DNA of 64,000 nt from Streptomyces abyssalis (GTDB taxonomy: Bacteria; Actinomycetota; Actinomycetes; Streptomycetales; Streptomycetaceae). Numbering within the stretch: position 1 is the stretch's first letter; the number at the start of each line of letters is the position of its first letter. The stretch covers positions 1,524,507 through 1,588,506 of the forward strand of contig NZ_LJGT01000038.1 of the NCBI RefSeq assembly GCF_001751365.1. Direction: 5' to 3'. Positions 1 through 8,250 of this stretch are shown here, piece after piece. Under the pieces are notes generated by a model that was given only the letters and a program-made list of their open reading frames with translations, searched no databases and had not been told where the DNA came from. Made by a program: the position numbers and the translations under genes.

Positions 1-1747
1 GCAGGGGGATGGCGCGTTCCAGGTTCTCCGCCTGGCAGTAAGCGCCTGCGAGATTGTTGCGGCTGGTCATAGTGTCGGGGTGAGTGTCACCCAGGACCTG
101 CTCACACTGAGCGAGTGTGGCCTCCAGCAGGGGGATGGCGCGCTCCAGGTCCCCCGCCGCTTGGTAGACACTGGCGAGATCATTGCGGTTGGCCAGAGTG
201 CGGGGGTGAGTGTCACCCAGGACCCGCTCACACTGAGCGAGTGTGGCCTCCAGCAGGGCGGTGGCGCGCTCCAGGTCCCCCGCCGAGTAGTAGGCGTGAG
301 CGAGATTGCTGCGGACGTTCAGGGTGTCGGGATGAGTGTCACCCGCGACCTGCTCGTACTGGGTGAGCGCGGCCTCCCACAGGGGGCCGGCGCGAAGGGT
401 GCGGCCTTGCTGGTGAAGGCGGTTCGCGGCCGTGACGTATGCCTCGGTGAGCGAGTCGTTTCGGTGTTCAGGGGGAGCGAAGGCGGCGAGGTGGATGAGA
501 TGGGGGGTGAGGCTGTCCCACTGTTCTTCGGTGGGGCAGTGTTGGCCAGGTCGTGGGGTGAGGCTGTGAAGTACGGCTTGTTCGGCGCGGGCGCGTCCGT
601 GGAGATGCCGAAGTGGCTGACATTTACCCGTCCGGGGCGGAGTGCGGAGGACGGTTTGGACCAGGCGGTGGACGCCGACAGTGGAACCGGTGTCGCTGAC
701 CATGCTGTACGCGGCCAGCAAGCCGACAGCTTCCGCGACCTCGTCCGGATCCGTTCCGGGCAAGCTGAGCAGACTGTGGGAGATGCTGTCGGGGGCGAGC
801 CACGCAGCGGTGTGAAGGACCTCCACCGCCAGCGGATCGGCCTCTTCCAACGCGGCGAGGGTGACGTTCCAGACGCGGGCGACGCTGTGTTCGGCGTCGG
901 TGCCATGGGCGGTCTTGTCGAGCTTGGCTGGCAGACGGCGACGATAGGCATCGAGGCTGATACCGCGGTTTTGGGCGAGGTAGGCGCCAGCCTGTTTGAT
1001 CGCGAGCGGGAAGTGCCCAAGGTCGGCGGCCAGAGCGCGGGCGTCCACCTGCTGCCGTGGAGTGGGGCCGGCATCTTTGAAGACGAGCTGGCACAGCAGG
1101 GCGGAGGCGTTCTCGAGGTCGAGGTTTCCCAGCGTCAGGGTGAAGGCGTTGTCGGGCCAGCCGGTGGTACGGCGGCTGGTGGCCAGGTGGTGCCCTTGGT
1201 GGAGGGCGCCGGTATAGGGCGCGAGATCATTGGGATTTTCGACGTTGTCGTAGATCAGCAGCCAGCCCGGATGCCAGGCCAGCCACTGCCTGGCCCAGGC
1301 CACTTGCGCACTCCGCTCGGCCCTATCGGCCCAGTCCGGAGCCAGTGTGTGCGTAAGGCCAGCAAGTGAGGTCTCGATCTCGTCGGGAGATGAGGCGTTG
1401 AGCCACCAGATCAGGCTGTAGCGCTTGCGGTAGTGGTGGGCATAGTGCAGGGCGAGGGTGCTCTTGCCGATCCCTCCCAGACCGTGCACTGCACCGCTCT
1501 GTGTGATCGCACCCTCGCTCTGATCGGTCAAGGCACGCCGCAGCTCGGCCAGCTCGTCCTGCCGCCCCAGGCACAAAGGAACTGGCGGAAGGTTCGAGGT
1601 CTCCGGGGGCGCACTGACCCTCTTAGGCGCATGCAACGCCTCGGCAGGCAGGACATCACCAGTGTGAGCGTGGTCGATCCGCTTGGCTGCGATCGCACGC
1701 TGCCCGGGCGCCACGATGCGTGGCTCGGACCTACCGTCGTTGCTCAT
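1..1747 (-). CDS. STAND/NB-ARC-type ATPase with TPR repeats (3' end outside window)
   Basis: Seen: a minus-strand frame open from ATG at 1747 to the left edge (about 582 residues, no stop reached). Residues 89-97 read GLGGIGKST, a Walker A loop, followed near residue 170 by a hydrophobic strand ending in LLIYDN, a Walker B-like motif. The last part consists of about 42-residue repeats containing GDTHPDT and NRNDLA, i.e. TPRs of the kinesin-light-chain type, repeated at about 126-bp intervals (near 80, 206 and 332). Known: NB-ARC/TPR STAND proteins act as nucleotide-driven signalling switches, often in conflict or regulatory systems. Its ATG overlaps the stop of the upstream small gene in ATGA, so the two are translationally coupled. 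The effector is not identifiable because the 3' end is missing. Confidence 0.85.
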   Translation of the reverse strand, partial: MSNDGRSEPRIVAPGQRAIAAKRIDHAHTGDVLPAEALHAPKRVSAPPETSNLPPVPLCLGRQDELAELRRALTDQSEGAITQSGAVHGLGGIGKSTLALHYAHHYRKRYSLIWWLNASSPDEIETSLAGLTHTLAPDWADRAERSAQVAWARQWLAWHPGWLLIYDNVENPNDLAPYTGALHQGHHLATSRRTTGWPDNAFTLTLGNLDLENASALLCQLVFKDAGPTPRQQVDARALAADLGHFPLAIKQAGAYLAQNRGISLDAYRRRLPAKLDKTAHGTDAEHSVARVWNVTLAALEEADPLAVEVLHTAAWLAPDSISHSLLSLPGTDPDEVAEAVGLLAAYSMVSDTGSTVGVHRLVQTVLRTPPRTGKCQPLRHLHGRARAEQAVLHSLTPRPGQHCPTEEQWDSLTPHLIHLAAFAPPEHRNDSLTEAYVTAANRLHQQGRTLRAGPLWEAALTQYEQVAGDTHPDTLNVRSNLAHAYYSAGDLERATALLEATLAQCERVLGDTHPRTLANRNDLASVYQAAGDLERAIPLLEATLAQCEQVLGDTHPDTMTSRNNLAGAYCQAENLERAIPL

Positions 1748-2166
1748 GACTGTGGCGTGGTGTGACCGTCACCGGTGATCGCGGTACCGATGTGCTGACC
1801 TGCAATCGACCGCTCACCAGAAGCCGTAACGTTCACCCTGCTCGCGGGGGCGGGCACCATTGCGGATAGTTCCTCCCACAACTGGGGATCGTCCTGCAAC
1901 GCGCGCTTGAGGAGCCTGCTCAGGACGGCCCTGGTGTACGCCTCATCCTGCTCATCAGCCGCATCGTCCACCACCTGCTCCAGCTCCGCGCGGCCCTGCT
2001 CGTCTCCACGACGCCACACGGTCTGAAGAACCCGTTGCCCCAGGTTCACCGTGGCGTCTGCAGCAGCATCCTGAGCACGGGTCAGCACGGCCGCACCATA
2101 CGCGCTCACTCCGGCCGTCACAGCGGGGGCGGCCTGCTGCACCCACTGCGCGATATCCGAACTCAC
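1744..2166 (-). CDS. small helical adaptor-like protein coupled to the STAND ATPase
   Basis: About 140 residues. GTG at 2166 (or 2169) is preferred over the longer frame to 2268 because a G-rich Shine-Dalgarno lies about 8 bases upstream and the protein then begins MSSDIAQWVQQAAP. The body is predicted to be alpha-helical and acidic (residues about 40-95). The C-terminal tail reads VNVTASGERSIAGQHIGTAI, a glycine/serine-rich strand-like segment. A protein of the same design (helical body plus VNAHSN...VIVSGGSVSPGG tail) precedes the NTPase at 18825. I know this arrangement as common but poorly characterised in Streptomyces. Inference: the tail is an interaction module for the downstream NTPase. 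Function unknown. Confidence 0.65.
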   Translation of the reverse strand: MSSDIAQWVQQAAPAVTAGVSAYGAAVLTRAQDAAADATVNLGQRVLQTVWRRGDEQGRAELEQVVDDAADEQDEAYTRAVLSRLLKRALQDDPQLWEELSAMVPAPASRVNVTASGERSIAGQHIGTAITGDGHTTPQS

Positions 2167-2372
2167 CACACGCTCAACCCCCGTCACGCACCAACGAGTT
2201 ACTGGTACATCCCCAACAGTCGTGCACCCCAGCGTAGGTGCCCCCAACCCCCCTACGGGAGAAACCATCGCGGCCCAGGGAGAACGAAGCCATGAGAAAC
2301 ACTAAAGGGACTTCTGGTGAGGTTGCCCAGAGGCCATAGCAAGGTGGGGGACCGCCTCTTCGATCTTCCCGG

Positions 2373-3668
2373 CTAACGGTACTGCTGTTCCGGGGCGTTG
2401 TTGTCCTCCACGACCCTCTCGAAGGCGTCTGCGACGTTTACAGCGCGGTCGCTGATGACATGCGCGTACACGCGCAGCGTGATTGCGGGATCCCGGTGCC
2501 CGAGGCGCGCTGAGACCACGTGAACGGGGACCTTGGCCAAGAGGAGCATGGTCGCGTGCAGGTGGCGGAGGTCGTGCAGCCGCGCCTTCGGTAGCGGCTC
2601 CGCCGGGGGGTCGTCCTTAGCCGGGGCGTTGTACGAGGTGATCAGCTTCGACATAAGCCATGTCACGGTGTCGGGGTGGATCTGCTCGCCGGCCTCGTTG
2701 GCGAAGAGGAAGTCGTCTGCCTGGGTCGGTCCCATGCCGAGCTGATGTCGCTCCGCGTCCTGCATGTCGCGGTGCCGCTTCAGGACCTGGGTGGTCGTCT
2801 GGTCGATGCTGATGACGCGGCTGTGCCCCGTCTTGGTCGAGCCTTGGATGCGCTCGCCCTTGACGAAGGCCGTTGAGCCGCGGATCGTCAGCTCGCGCTT
2901 GTCGAGGTCCACGGCTGACCAACGCAGGTACAGCAGCTCGCCACGGCGTGCGCCCGTGTATGCGGCGAGGTGGTAGAAGGCGCCGAGCCTGTGCTCGGCG
3001 GCGTGTGCAAGGAAGCGTCGCAGCTGTGTCTTGTCCCAGACGGCTTTTGGCTCATGCACCTCGCGACGCGGTCGTTTCGCCCGCTCCACAGGGTTGTTGG
3101 ACAGCAGCTCTTCCACCACAACCGCGTCGCGGAACGCGCGTCGGAGCACGGCGTGCACGTAGTCGATGGTTCGGGGTGACAGCCCGTGCCCGGTGCGTCC
3201 GCCCTTGCTCCTGAGCTCCATGTAGAAGCGGGTGATCGTTGCGGGGCGGACATCTTGAAGCGGCATCTTGCCGAGGTGCGGAACGATGTAGCGGTCGATG
3301 ACGCCCCGGTAGCTGTCGAGAGTGCGGGGTTTGATCTCGGCGGCGTGCACCGCTATCCAGTCGTCGAGGTAGGCGGCTACGGTGATGCGGTTGCGACGTA
3401 CGTAGTTGCCTTCGCGTGCTTTGACGCGAGCCTTGTCGCGCTCCGTTTTGGCTTCTTCGGCGGTCTCGAAGCCGCCGACCCAAGTGGGCTTGGATGTCCC
3501 GGTCTTCGGGTCGTACACGTTGACGACGTACGACCAGGTGGCGCCGCGCTTCAGGATGCCGTCGCGCATGTTCACGCGGTACGCGCGCTTTTGCCTTGCT
3601 GGCCCGGGTTCCTGGCCTCCGTTGCGGTCGTCGTCCTCGGGCGGTTCCGCAAGTGCGGTCTTGGTCAT
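2373..3668 (-). CDS. int: site-specific tyrosine integrase of the AICE
   Basis: 431 residues, normal for actinobacterial tyrosine integrases. ATG at 3668 is chosen because GGGAG lies 10 bases upstream and the codon overlaps the preceding gene's stop as ATGA; the longer frame to 3821 has no such support. Domains: AP2-like arm-binding region (about 30-90, with WSYVVNVYDPKTG), SAM-like core-binding domain (about 95-180) and catalytic domain (about 220-425). The catalytic set is complete: Arg in TGARRGELL, HxxR in LHDLRH, LGHRD, and the Tyr nucleophile in LRVYAHV. It catalyses recombination between attP and the chromosomal attB. Its 3' end points left, so its att site would be expected left of 2373; I could not find a matching repeat there. 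Confidence 0.93.
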   Translation of the reverse strand: MTKTALAEPPEDDDRNGGQEPGPARQKRAYRVNMRDGILKRGATWSYVVNVYDPKTGTSKPTWVGGFETAEEAKTERDKARVKAREGNYVRRNRITVAAYLDDWIAVHAAEIKPRTLDSYRGVIDRYIVPHLGKMPLQDVRPATITRFYMELRSKGGRTGHGLSPRTIDYVHAVLRRAFRDAVVVEELLSNNPVERAKRPRREVHEPKAVWDKTQLRRFLAHAAEHRLGAFYHLAAYTGARRGELLYLRWSAVDLDKRELTIRGSTAFVKGERIQGSTKTGHSRVISIDQTTTQVLKRHRDMQDAERHQLGMGPTQADDFLFANEAGEQIHPDTVTWLMSKLITSYNAPAKDDPPAEPLPKARLHDLRHLHATMLLLAKVPVHVVSARLGHRDPAITLRVYAHVISDRAVNVADAFERVVEDNNAPEQQYR

Positions 3669-3853
3669 GGGGTTTCGATCTCCCTTGAAGTGGCGGCACT
3701 GGTTGGCGGGTTGGCGGTGAGGTAGAGGCGTACGAGGTGGCTGGGTGGTCGGTCGGGGTAGGGCCGGCTGATGTCGAGCTCGTCCAGGTGCTCGGCGAGG
3801 TGGTCGCCGGTGCGGCGGCATTCGTCTTCGGCGCCGTGGAGGCGGATGCGCAT
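3665..3853 (-). CDS. small AICE protein upstream of int (position of an excisionase, function unknown)
   Basis: 62 residues, starting MRIRLHGAEDECRRTGDHLA and containing ISRPYPDRPPSHLVRLYL. ATG at 3853 has GGAG about 10 bases upstream; the stop overlaps the int ATG (ATGA). The position between the replication gene and int is where AICEs usually carry xis, but no helix-turn-helix is evident, so I do not call it an excisionase. The RPYPDRPPS segment is what I associate with small conserved proteins of Streptomyces integrative elements. The HTH protein at 15283 is a better excisionase-like candidate by sequence. Transcribed with int as the last two genes of the long minus-strand operon. Confidence 0.7.
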   Translation of the reverse strand: MRIRLHGAEDECRRTGDHLAEHLDELDISRPYPDRPPSHLVRLYLTANPPTSAATSREIETP

Positions 3854-3941
3854 GGTGGGATCTCCGGTGGTTTTCGGCCGGGCAGGCGCAGTTGCGGAGG
3901 GTGAACGCAGGGGCGGCGGACGCGCTTGGAGGGCGCAGACC

Positions 3942-4122
3942 GTCAGCAGAATCAGCACAAATCCCTGAGCTGGGCTGATGAGCTGCTGACGGGTGTCAGC
4001 GAAAGTCAGCACTGTCAGCAGTAATTGGGAGCTCCGGGAGTTGTGCTGACTGTGCTGACATCTGCTGACACCGTGCTGACAGCTGTTTTCGCAGGTCAGC
4101 TGTTTGTGCTGATTCTGCTGAC
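3942..4122. repeat. iteron-like array of TGCTGAC/GTCAGCA heptamers
   Basis: Nine exact heptamers occur in 181 bp. GTCAGCA is at 3942, 4005 and 4014; TGCTGAC is at 3984, 4044, 4053, 4063, 4074 and 4116. Four one-mismatch copies start at 3951, 3995, 4095 and 4107. Neighbouring copies are 9-11 bp apart, about one helical turn, and both orientations are used. The array lies between the stop of the DnaB_N/DUF3987 gene and the start of the small gene before int, and overlaps no supported coding sequence. Inference: a replication origin (iterons) or Xis/Int arm-type binding region; the spacing fits cooperative protein binding on one face of DNA. Confidence 0.8.
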
Positions 4123-4124
4123 AG

Positions 4125-6149
4125 TTAGCGGGCATCGGCGTCCTCCACGGGGGCGTGCAAGGACGGGTGAACGCGGTACGTAGCGGACTCCGGTCGGCCT
4201 CGCTGGCCGGTTCTCGTCGGTTCTTCGCCCTTGAGGTAGCCGTGGGCTTCGAGGAGTTGGAGGGCGGGATCGACCTGGCTGACGGTGCGGAAGCGGCGGG
4301 AGGCGGCGACGGCGTCGCGGCGTTTGATGGTGCGGCGGTGGGTGCCGTCGGCCTTGGCCCGGCTGAGCCAGTTGAGGATGGTGCGGGCGTCTTCGGTCGC
4401 GGGGTCGGAGCCGATGAGGTCGAAGACGGCCAGGGCGTGCTCGGTGTAGTAGCCGGTGATGTCGGCGGCCCGGTGCACAGTGTCGGCGGTGAGGGGCTGG
4501 CCCCAGCCGCTGGTGAGGTGGTCGGCGAGGTGGAGCAGGCAGGCGACGCGTGCGGTGGTGCCGACGAGCTTTCCGGCCCAGTCCTGGAGGTGTTCGAGGG
4601 GCTGTCCGGGCCGTAGCTGGACTTCGAGTTGGGCCTGGAGTTCTTCGACGGCCTGGTCGGCGAGCGCGTCCATGGTGAGGGTGACCGGTTCGGGAAGGTC
4701 GGTCAGCGTCCGCAGCAGTGCGTCGAGGCGGGAGGCGTAGGTGTGGGCGACGGCGTCGGGCACGGGTGTGGTGCGGGTCTTGCGGTAGCCGAGGTTGGAG
4801 GCGGGGAGGGCGTAGAGGAAGCGGGCGAGCAGGCCGCGGTCGCGGGCGCCGTGGGCGTCGCCGAGGTCCTGGAGGACTGAGGGTTGCGGGGTGATGCCGA
4901 TCGTCAGCGCCGGTTTGTCGATGGAGGGCTGTTCGCGGGTGATGCGGTCGGTCTCCAGGCGTTCGCCCTTGTGGCCCTTGAGGAAGACGCCGAGGTTGGG
5001 GCGGGCGCTGTAGCGGCCGGCGATGATGTCGAAGAGGTCGCCCTCGGGAGAGAGCACGGCAAGGCACCGGTGCAGGGCGAGTTGGTGGGTGAGCGGTTCG
5101 GGGGTGATGTCGCCGGCGGCCGTCAGCCGCGGCTTGGGCGGGACGACGATGTCCTCAGCGAGCATGCGGGCGGCGGAGGCCTCGGCGACCAGGTGCTCTG
5201 AGGCCTGGTCGGGTTTGCGGGCCTTGGCCATGAGGGCTTCGGCTTCGGCCTCGGCGGCGTCCTTGGCGGTCTGGGCTTCGACGCGGGCGGCGCGTGAGGC
5301 GTCCTGGAGTTGCTTCTCCATCTCGTAGATGGGCGCGGTCATCAGGGCGAAGACGTCGGACTTGCGGGAAGCCGGCGGCATGGCGCAGACGAGGTAGAGG
5401 TTGGACTGCTCGACCCAGCCGGGTCGGATCTGGATGTGGACGCGTCCGCCGGCGGCGGTGGAGAGCGCGGCGAGGGCCATGGTGGCGGCCATGTCGGGCG
5501 GGGTCTGGGTGAACTCGGCGACTGCGGCGACGTGTTCGCCGACCCACTGCGGCAGCGCGTCGACGGGGAAGACGGGCAGCGCGGCGTGAGTGCCGAGCGG
5601 GACGGGCGGGGGCCAGCGCTCGGCGGTGCGCAGGGCGGCGAGTTCGCGTTCGGCGTCGGCGGCGATGTCGACGCCGGCCTCGCCGGCGGTGCGGACGCGG
5701 CTGGCCGTGCGGGTGGTGGTCTCGATGATGCGCCGCTCGACGGCCTTCTCGGCGACGATCTCGGCGTAGTGGGCGCCGTTGGCTGCGGTGGGTACCTTCT
5801 GCACGAGGCTGTGGAGGTAGCCGGGGCCGCCGACGCGGTCGAGGTCGCCGCTCTTGCGCAGGTAGTTGGTGACGGTGATGGGGTCGACTGGCTCGCCGCG
5901 CTCGTGCATGCCGACGATCGCCGTATGGATGGTGGCATGCGCGGGCCGGTAGTAATCGTCGGCGTCGACGAACGCGGTGACGTCGGCGATCGGGTCGAGG
6001 CCGGGCGATTGCAGGAGCATGGCGCCGAGGGCGGCCTGCTCGGCGTCCAGGTCGTGCGGCATGGACGTGTCGAGGCCGCCCGCCTCGCCATCTTTGGGGC
6101 GCAAGGGGCGGATGTTGTTTGAGTGGTCGTGCTGGGTTGGCTGGCTCAC
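4125..6149 (-). CDS. DnaB N-terminal domain / DUF3987 protein, candidate AICE replication protein
   Basis: 674 residues from GTG at 6149, which has GGAAGG about 9 bases upstream (the open frame to 7043 runs through the tra gene in another frame). Residues about 30-135 match the DnaB N-terminal helicase domain (DLDAEQAALGAMLL, then the YYRPAHATIHTAI region). Residues about 170-560 resemble DUF3987, including a P-loop-like PPASRKSD. The C-terminal about 100 residues look like a winged helix. Known: DUF3987 proteins are associated with primase/helicase-like replication functions on mobile elements. No RepSA-type or prim-pol initiator is visible in this element, and the heptamer array starts immediately downstream, so this is the best replication candidate. 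It lies in the transfer operon, 38 bases after tra. Confidence 0.8.
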   Translation of the reverse strand: MSQPTQHDHSNNIRPLRPKDGEAGGLDTSMPHDLDAEQAALGAMLLQSPGLDPIADVTAFVDADDYYRPAHATIHTAIVGMHERGEPVDPITVTNYLRKSGDLDRVGGPGYLHSLVQKVPTAANGAHYAEIVAEKAVERRIIETTTRTASRVRTAGEAGVDIAADAERELAALRTAERWPPPVPLGTHAALPVFPVDALPQWVGEHVAAVAEFTQTPPDMAATMALAALSTAAGGRVHIQIRPGWVEQSNLYLVCAMPPASRKSDVFALMTAPIYEMEKQLQDASRAARVEAQTAKDAAEAEAEALMAKARKPDQASEHLVAEASAARMLAEDIVVPPKPRLTAAGDITPEPLTHQLALHRCLAVLSPEGDLFDIIAGRYSARPNLGVFLKGHKGERLETDRITREQPSIDKPALTIGITPQPSVLQDLGDAHGARDRGLLARFLYALPASNLGYRKTRTTPVPDAVAHTYASRLDALLRTLTDLPEPVTLTMDALADQAVEELQAQLEVQLRPGQPLEHLQDWAGKLVGTTARVACLLHLADHLTSGWGQPLTADTVHRAADITGYYTEHALAVFDLIGSDPATEDARTILNWLSRAKADGTHRRTIKRRDAVAASRRFRTVSQVDPALQLLEAHGYLKGEEPTRTGQRGRPESATYRVHPSLHAPVEDADAR

Positions 6150-6187
6150 GTACGGCCTTCCACAAGTGACGTGCGGGAGAGGAAAGT

Positions 6188-8149
6188 TCAGGCGGCTGCG
6201 TCGTCGCGCTCGGCGGCGTCGGTGTCGGCGGTGGCCCAGATGCCGTGCCGGACGCGGGTGACGCGGCCTTCGGCGGCGAGGCGGCGCAGGGACTGGCTGA
6301 CGGTGGGCAGCGGGATGTCGAGGTCGTGGGCGATGACCCCGGTGCGGGCCTGGTCGCGTCCGGCGAGGTAGGTGCAGATGGCGCTCTTGGCGCTGTCGTC
6401 GGCGGGGACGACGGGCGCGAGTTCGTCGACGTCGGCGTCCGCGGCGTCCCCGTTCTTGTCGAGGGACACGGCCGCGGGTTCGTCGGCGGGTTCGGGGGTG
6501 CCCCATGCCTCGTCGCGGCGCTGGCGCCAGGTGACGTAGTCGGTGCCGGCGGTGGCTATGCCCTCGGCGCACAGGGTCGTCGTCTCGCCGGTAGTGGCCC
6601 ACTCGAAGGGGTCCTCGACGAAGTGCGTACGCATGACGGACGAGCGGGCCTGGGGGCCGAGGCTGTAGCCGAGCCCGGAGCTGGAGGAGCCGTCGGGGAA
6701 CTCGCGGGGCAGGGCGTGCGGGTCGGCGGGGATGGTGCCGTTGAAGGCGACCTGCCCGGACAGGCGGTTGGCGGTGCGCAGGACGACCACATTGCCGGCG
6801 GCGACCATGTCCCGCAGGGTCATGGAGTTGCCGAGCTGGGCCAGCAGCGGGACTTGGGTGACGAGGCGAAGCTTGATGCCGCACTTGCGGGCCATCTTCG
6901 CCAGGTCTTCGACGATCTTGACGTTCTGCGGGTCGGCGAGGACGGCGTGGGCTTCTTCGATCGTCAGGCACAGCAGCGGCAGTTCTTCGGTGGGCGTGAA
7001 CGACGCCTTCCCGCGGCGCAGTCGGCCCTTCTCGTCGACCCATTCCATGCGCGCGAGCAGCTTGTTGCGGCGGTACATCTCCCGCTGCGCGGCCTTCAGC
7101 AGCTTCTTGCCCTCGGTTACGGAGTCGGCGAACCAGTCGACGGCGTCCTGCCAGTCCGGCAGGGACTGGCCGCGCTGGGGGTCGATGACCCAGGAGACCA
7201 TCAGGGGTGAGTGCCGCTCGTAGGCGAGGAGTTGGTCGAGCAGGCGGGACTTGCCGGCGTCGGTGGTGCCGGCGATGAGGTCGTGGACGGGCCCGGAGCC
7301 GGGGCGCCAGAAGCGGTAGAGGGCGTGGCCGCCGTCGGGGTAGACGCCGATCGGCGCGATGCCGGCAACGTGGTCGAGCAGCTGGGGGCCGGGCCAGGGG
7401 TGGACGGCCTGGAGCGGGTTGCGCTTGTAGACGGCGAGTTCGGCCTGGTTGTTGGCGCCCTCGGCGGTGGCCTCGATGACGACGGATGAGGGCGGGACTC
7501 CGAAGGCGGAGGCGATGCGGCCGGTGGCGGCGACGGCCTGCTCGGTGGTCAGTTCACCGGGCGGGAGGTTGATCAGCGCGCCGATGCCGTTGCCGTCCTG
7601 GCGGCCGACGAGGTTGGTGAGCCAGGAGCCGGTGAGGGCGCCGCGGTCGTGGGCGACGCGCTGTTCCCACAGCTCGATCTCCTCGCCGAGGGCGCCGTCG
7701 ACGTCTCGGATGCGGTGGTGCCACCACCAGGGGATGCCGGCGGCCAGGAGCCAGATCAGGAGCAGGCCGGGCATGGGCGGGGCGATGCCGCCGCGGGCGG
7801 CCATGGCCAGCAGCAGGGCACCGGCCGTACCGGCGGAGGTCAGTGCGTAGGCGCGCTCGCGGGGCCGCAGCGGCCGGTCTTTGAGCCTGCGGCGGCGCAG
7901 CCACCAGGTGGTGCCAGCGGCGAGCGAGGCGTCGAGGAGCAGGGCGGTCTTCCATCCGTCGGCTGCGGCGCCGCAGGCGGCTCCGAGCGTGCCGAGCGTG
8001 ATGGCGGCGTGGAGGGGCGCGAGGGGACGGCGGTGCCGCCAGGAGAAGCGCACGATGCCGCGGCTGGTGCGGAAGAGCGCGCGGGCGGTGAGAACGGCGG
8101 TCTCCAGCTTCGAGCGGCGGATGACGATGCGAGGGCGGCGACGCAGCAT
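6188..8149 (-). CDS. FtsK/SpoIIIE-type conjugative DNA translocase (TraB/TraSA-like)
   Basis: 653 residues; ATG at 8149 with AAGGAG 9 bases upstream. The N-terminal 160 residues contain several hydrophobic segments (about 50-75, 105-125 and 130-150). A Walker A GTTDAGKS lies at about 294-302 and a Walker B LLCLTIEEAH at about 388-397. The last 70 residues form a winged helix (LDIPLPTVSQSLRRLAAEG), the part that in Streptomyces transfer proteins recognises clt repeats. Known: this family alone moves double-stranded DNA between mycelia, without relaxase or type IV secretion. No clt array was recognised by eye. It is the defining transfer gene of the element and sits between spd-type genes and the replication candidate. 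Confidence 0.93.
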   Translation of the reverse strand: MLRRRPRIVIRRSKLETAVLTARALFRTSRGIVRFSWRHRRPLAPLHAAITLGTLGAACGAAADGWKTALLLDASLAAGTTWWLRRRRLKDRPLRPRERAYALTSAGTAGALLLAMAARGGIAPPMPGLLLIWLLAAGIPWWWHHRIRDVDGALGEEIELWEQRVAHDRGALTGSWLTNLVGRQDGNGIGALINLPPGELTTEQAVAATGRIASAFGVPPSSVVIEATAEGANNQAELAVYKRNPLQAVHPWPGPQLLDHVAGIAPIGVYPDGGHALYRFWRPGSGPVHDLIAGTTDAGKSRLLDQLLAYERHSPLMVSWVIDPQRGQSLPDWQDAVDWFADSVTEGKKLLKAAQREMYRRNKLLARMEWVDEKGRLRRGKASFTPTEELPLLCLTIEEAHAVLADPQNVKIVEDLAKMARKCGIKLRLVTQVPLLAQLGNSMTLRDMVAAGNVVVLRTANRLSGQVAFNGTIPADPHALPREFPDGSSSSGLGYSLGPQARSSVMRTHFVEDPFEWATTGETTTLCAEGIATAGTDYVTWRQRRDEAWGTPEPADEPAAVSLDKNGDAADADVDELAPVVPADDSAKSAICTYLAGRDQARTGVIAHDLDIPLPTVSQSLRRLAAEGRVTRVRHGIWATADTDAAERDDAAA

Positions 8150-8211
8150 GACGCGGGGCTCCTTGAACAGGCCTGCGGACGAGGGGAGATGGGGGCGCGA
8201 GGTGGGGCCGG

Positions 8212-8242
8212 GGTCCGGCCCGGCTGGCTGCCGGGCCGGACC
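8212..8242. terminator. 13-bp hairpin between spd-like gene and tra
   Basis: GGTCCGGCCCGGC and GCCGGGCCGGACC form a perfect 13-bp stem around a 5-base loop. It lies just after the stop of the gene at 8251-9171 and 63 bases before the tra start. There is no T run on the minus strand. It could be a partial terminator or an RNA-processing signal that sets the ratio of Spd to Tra protein. Confidence 0.55.
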
Positions 8243-8250
8243 GTCGGTTG

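Noticed and set aside
80..1369. Long plus-strand ORF of 429 codons
   Set aside because: It is the complement of the STAND/TPR gene. The minus strand carries Walker motifs and TPR consensus, the plus strand only low-complexity translation.
3665..3853. Calling the small gene before int an excisionase
   Set aside because: Position fits, but no helix-turn-helix is visible, so it is left as unknown.
3665..4135. 156-codon minus-strand ORF covering the heptamer array
   Set aside because: Only the last 62 codons (from ATG at 3853) look like protein. The upstream part simply translates the TGCTGAC repeats into Gln/Leu/Cys-rich sequence.
5310..6122. Plus-strand ORF rich in Gly/Asp/Val
   Set aside because: Shadow of the DnaB_N/DUF3987 gene; no start signal and no recognisable domain.
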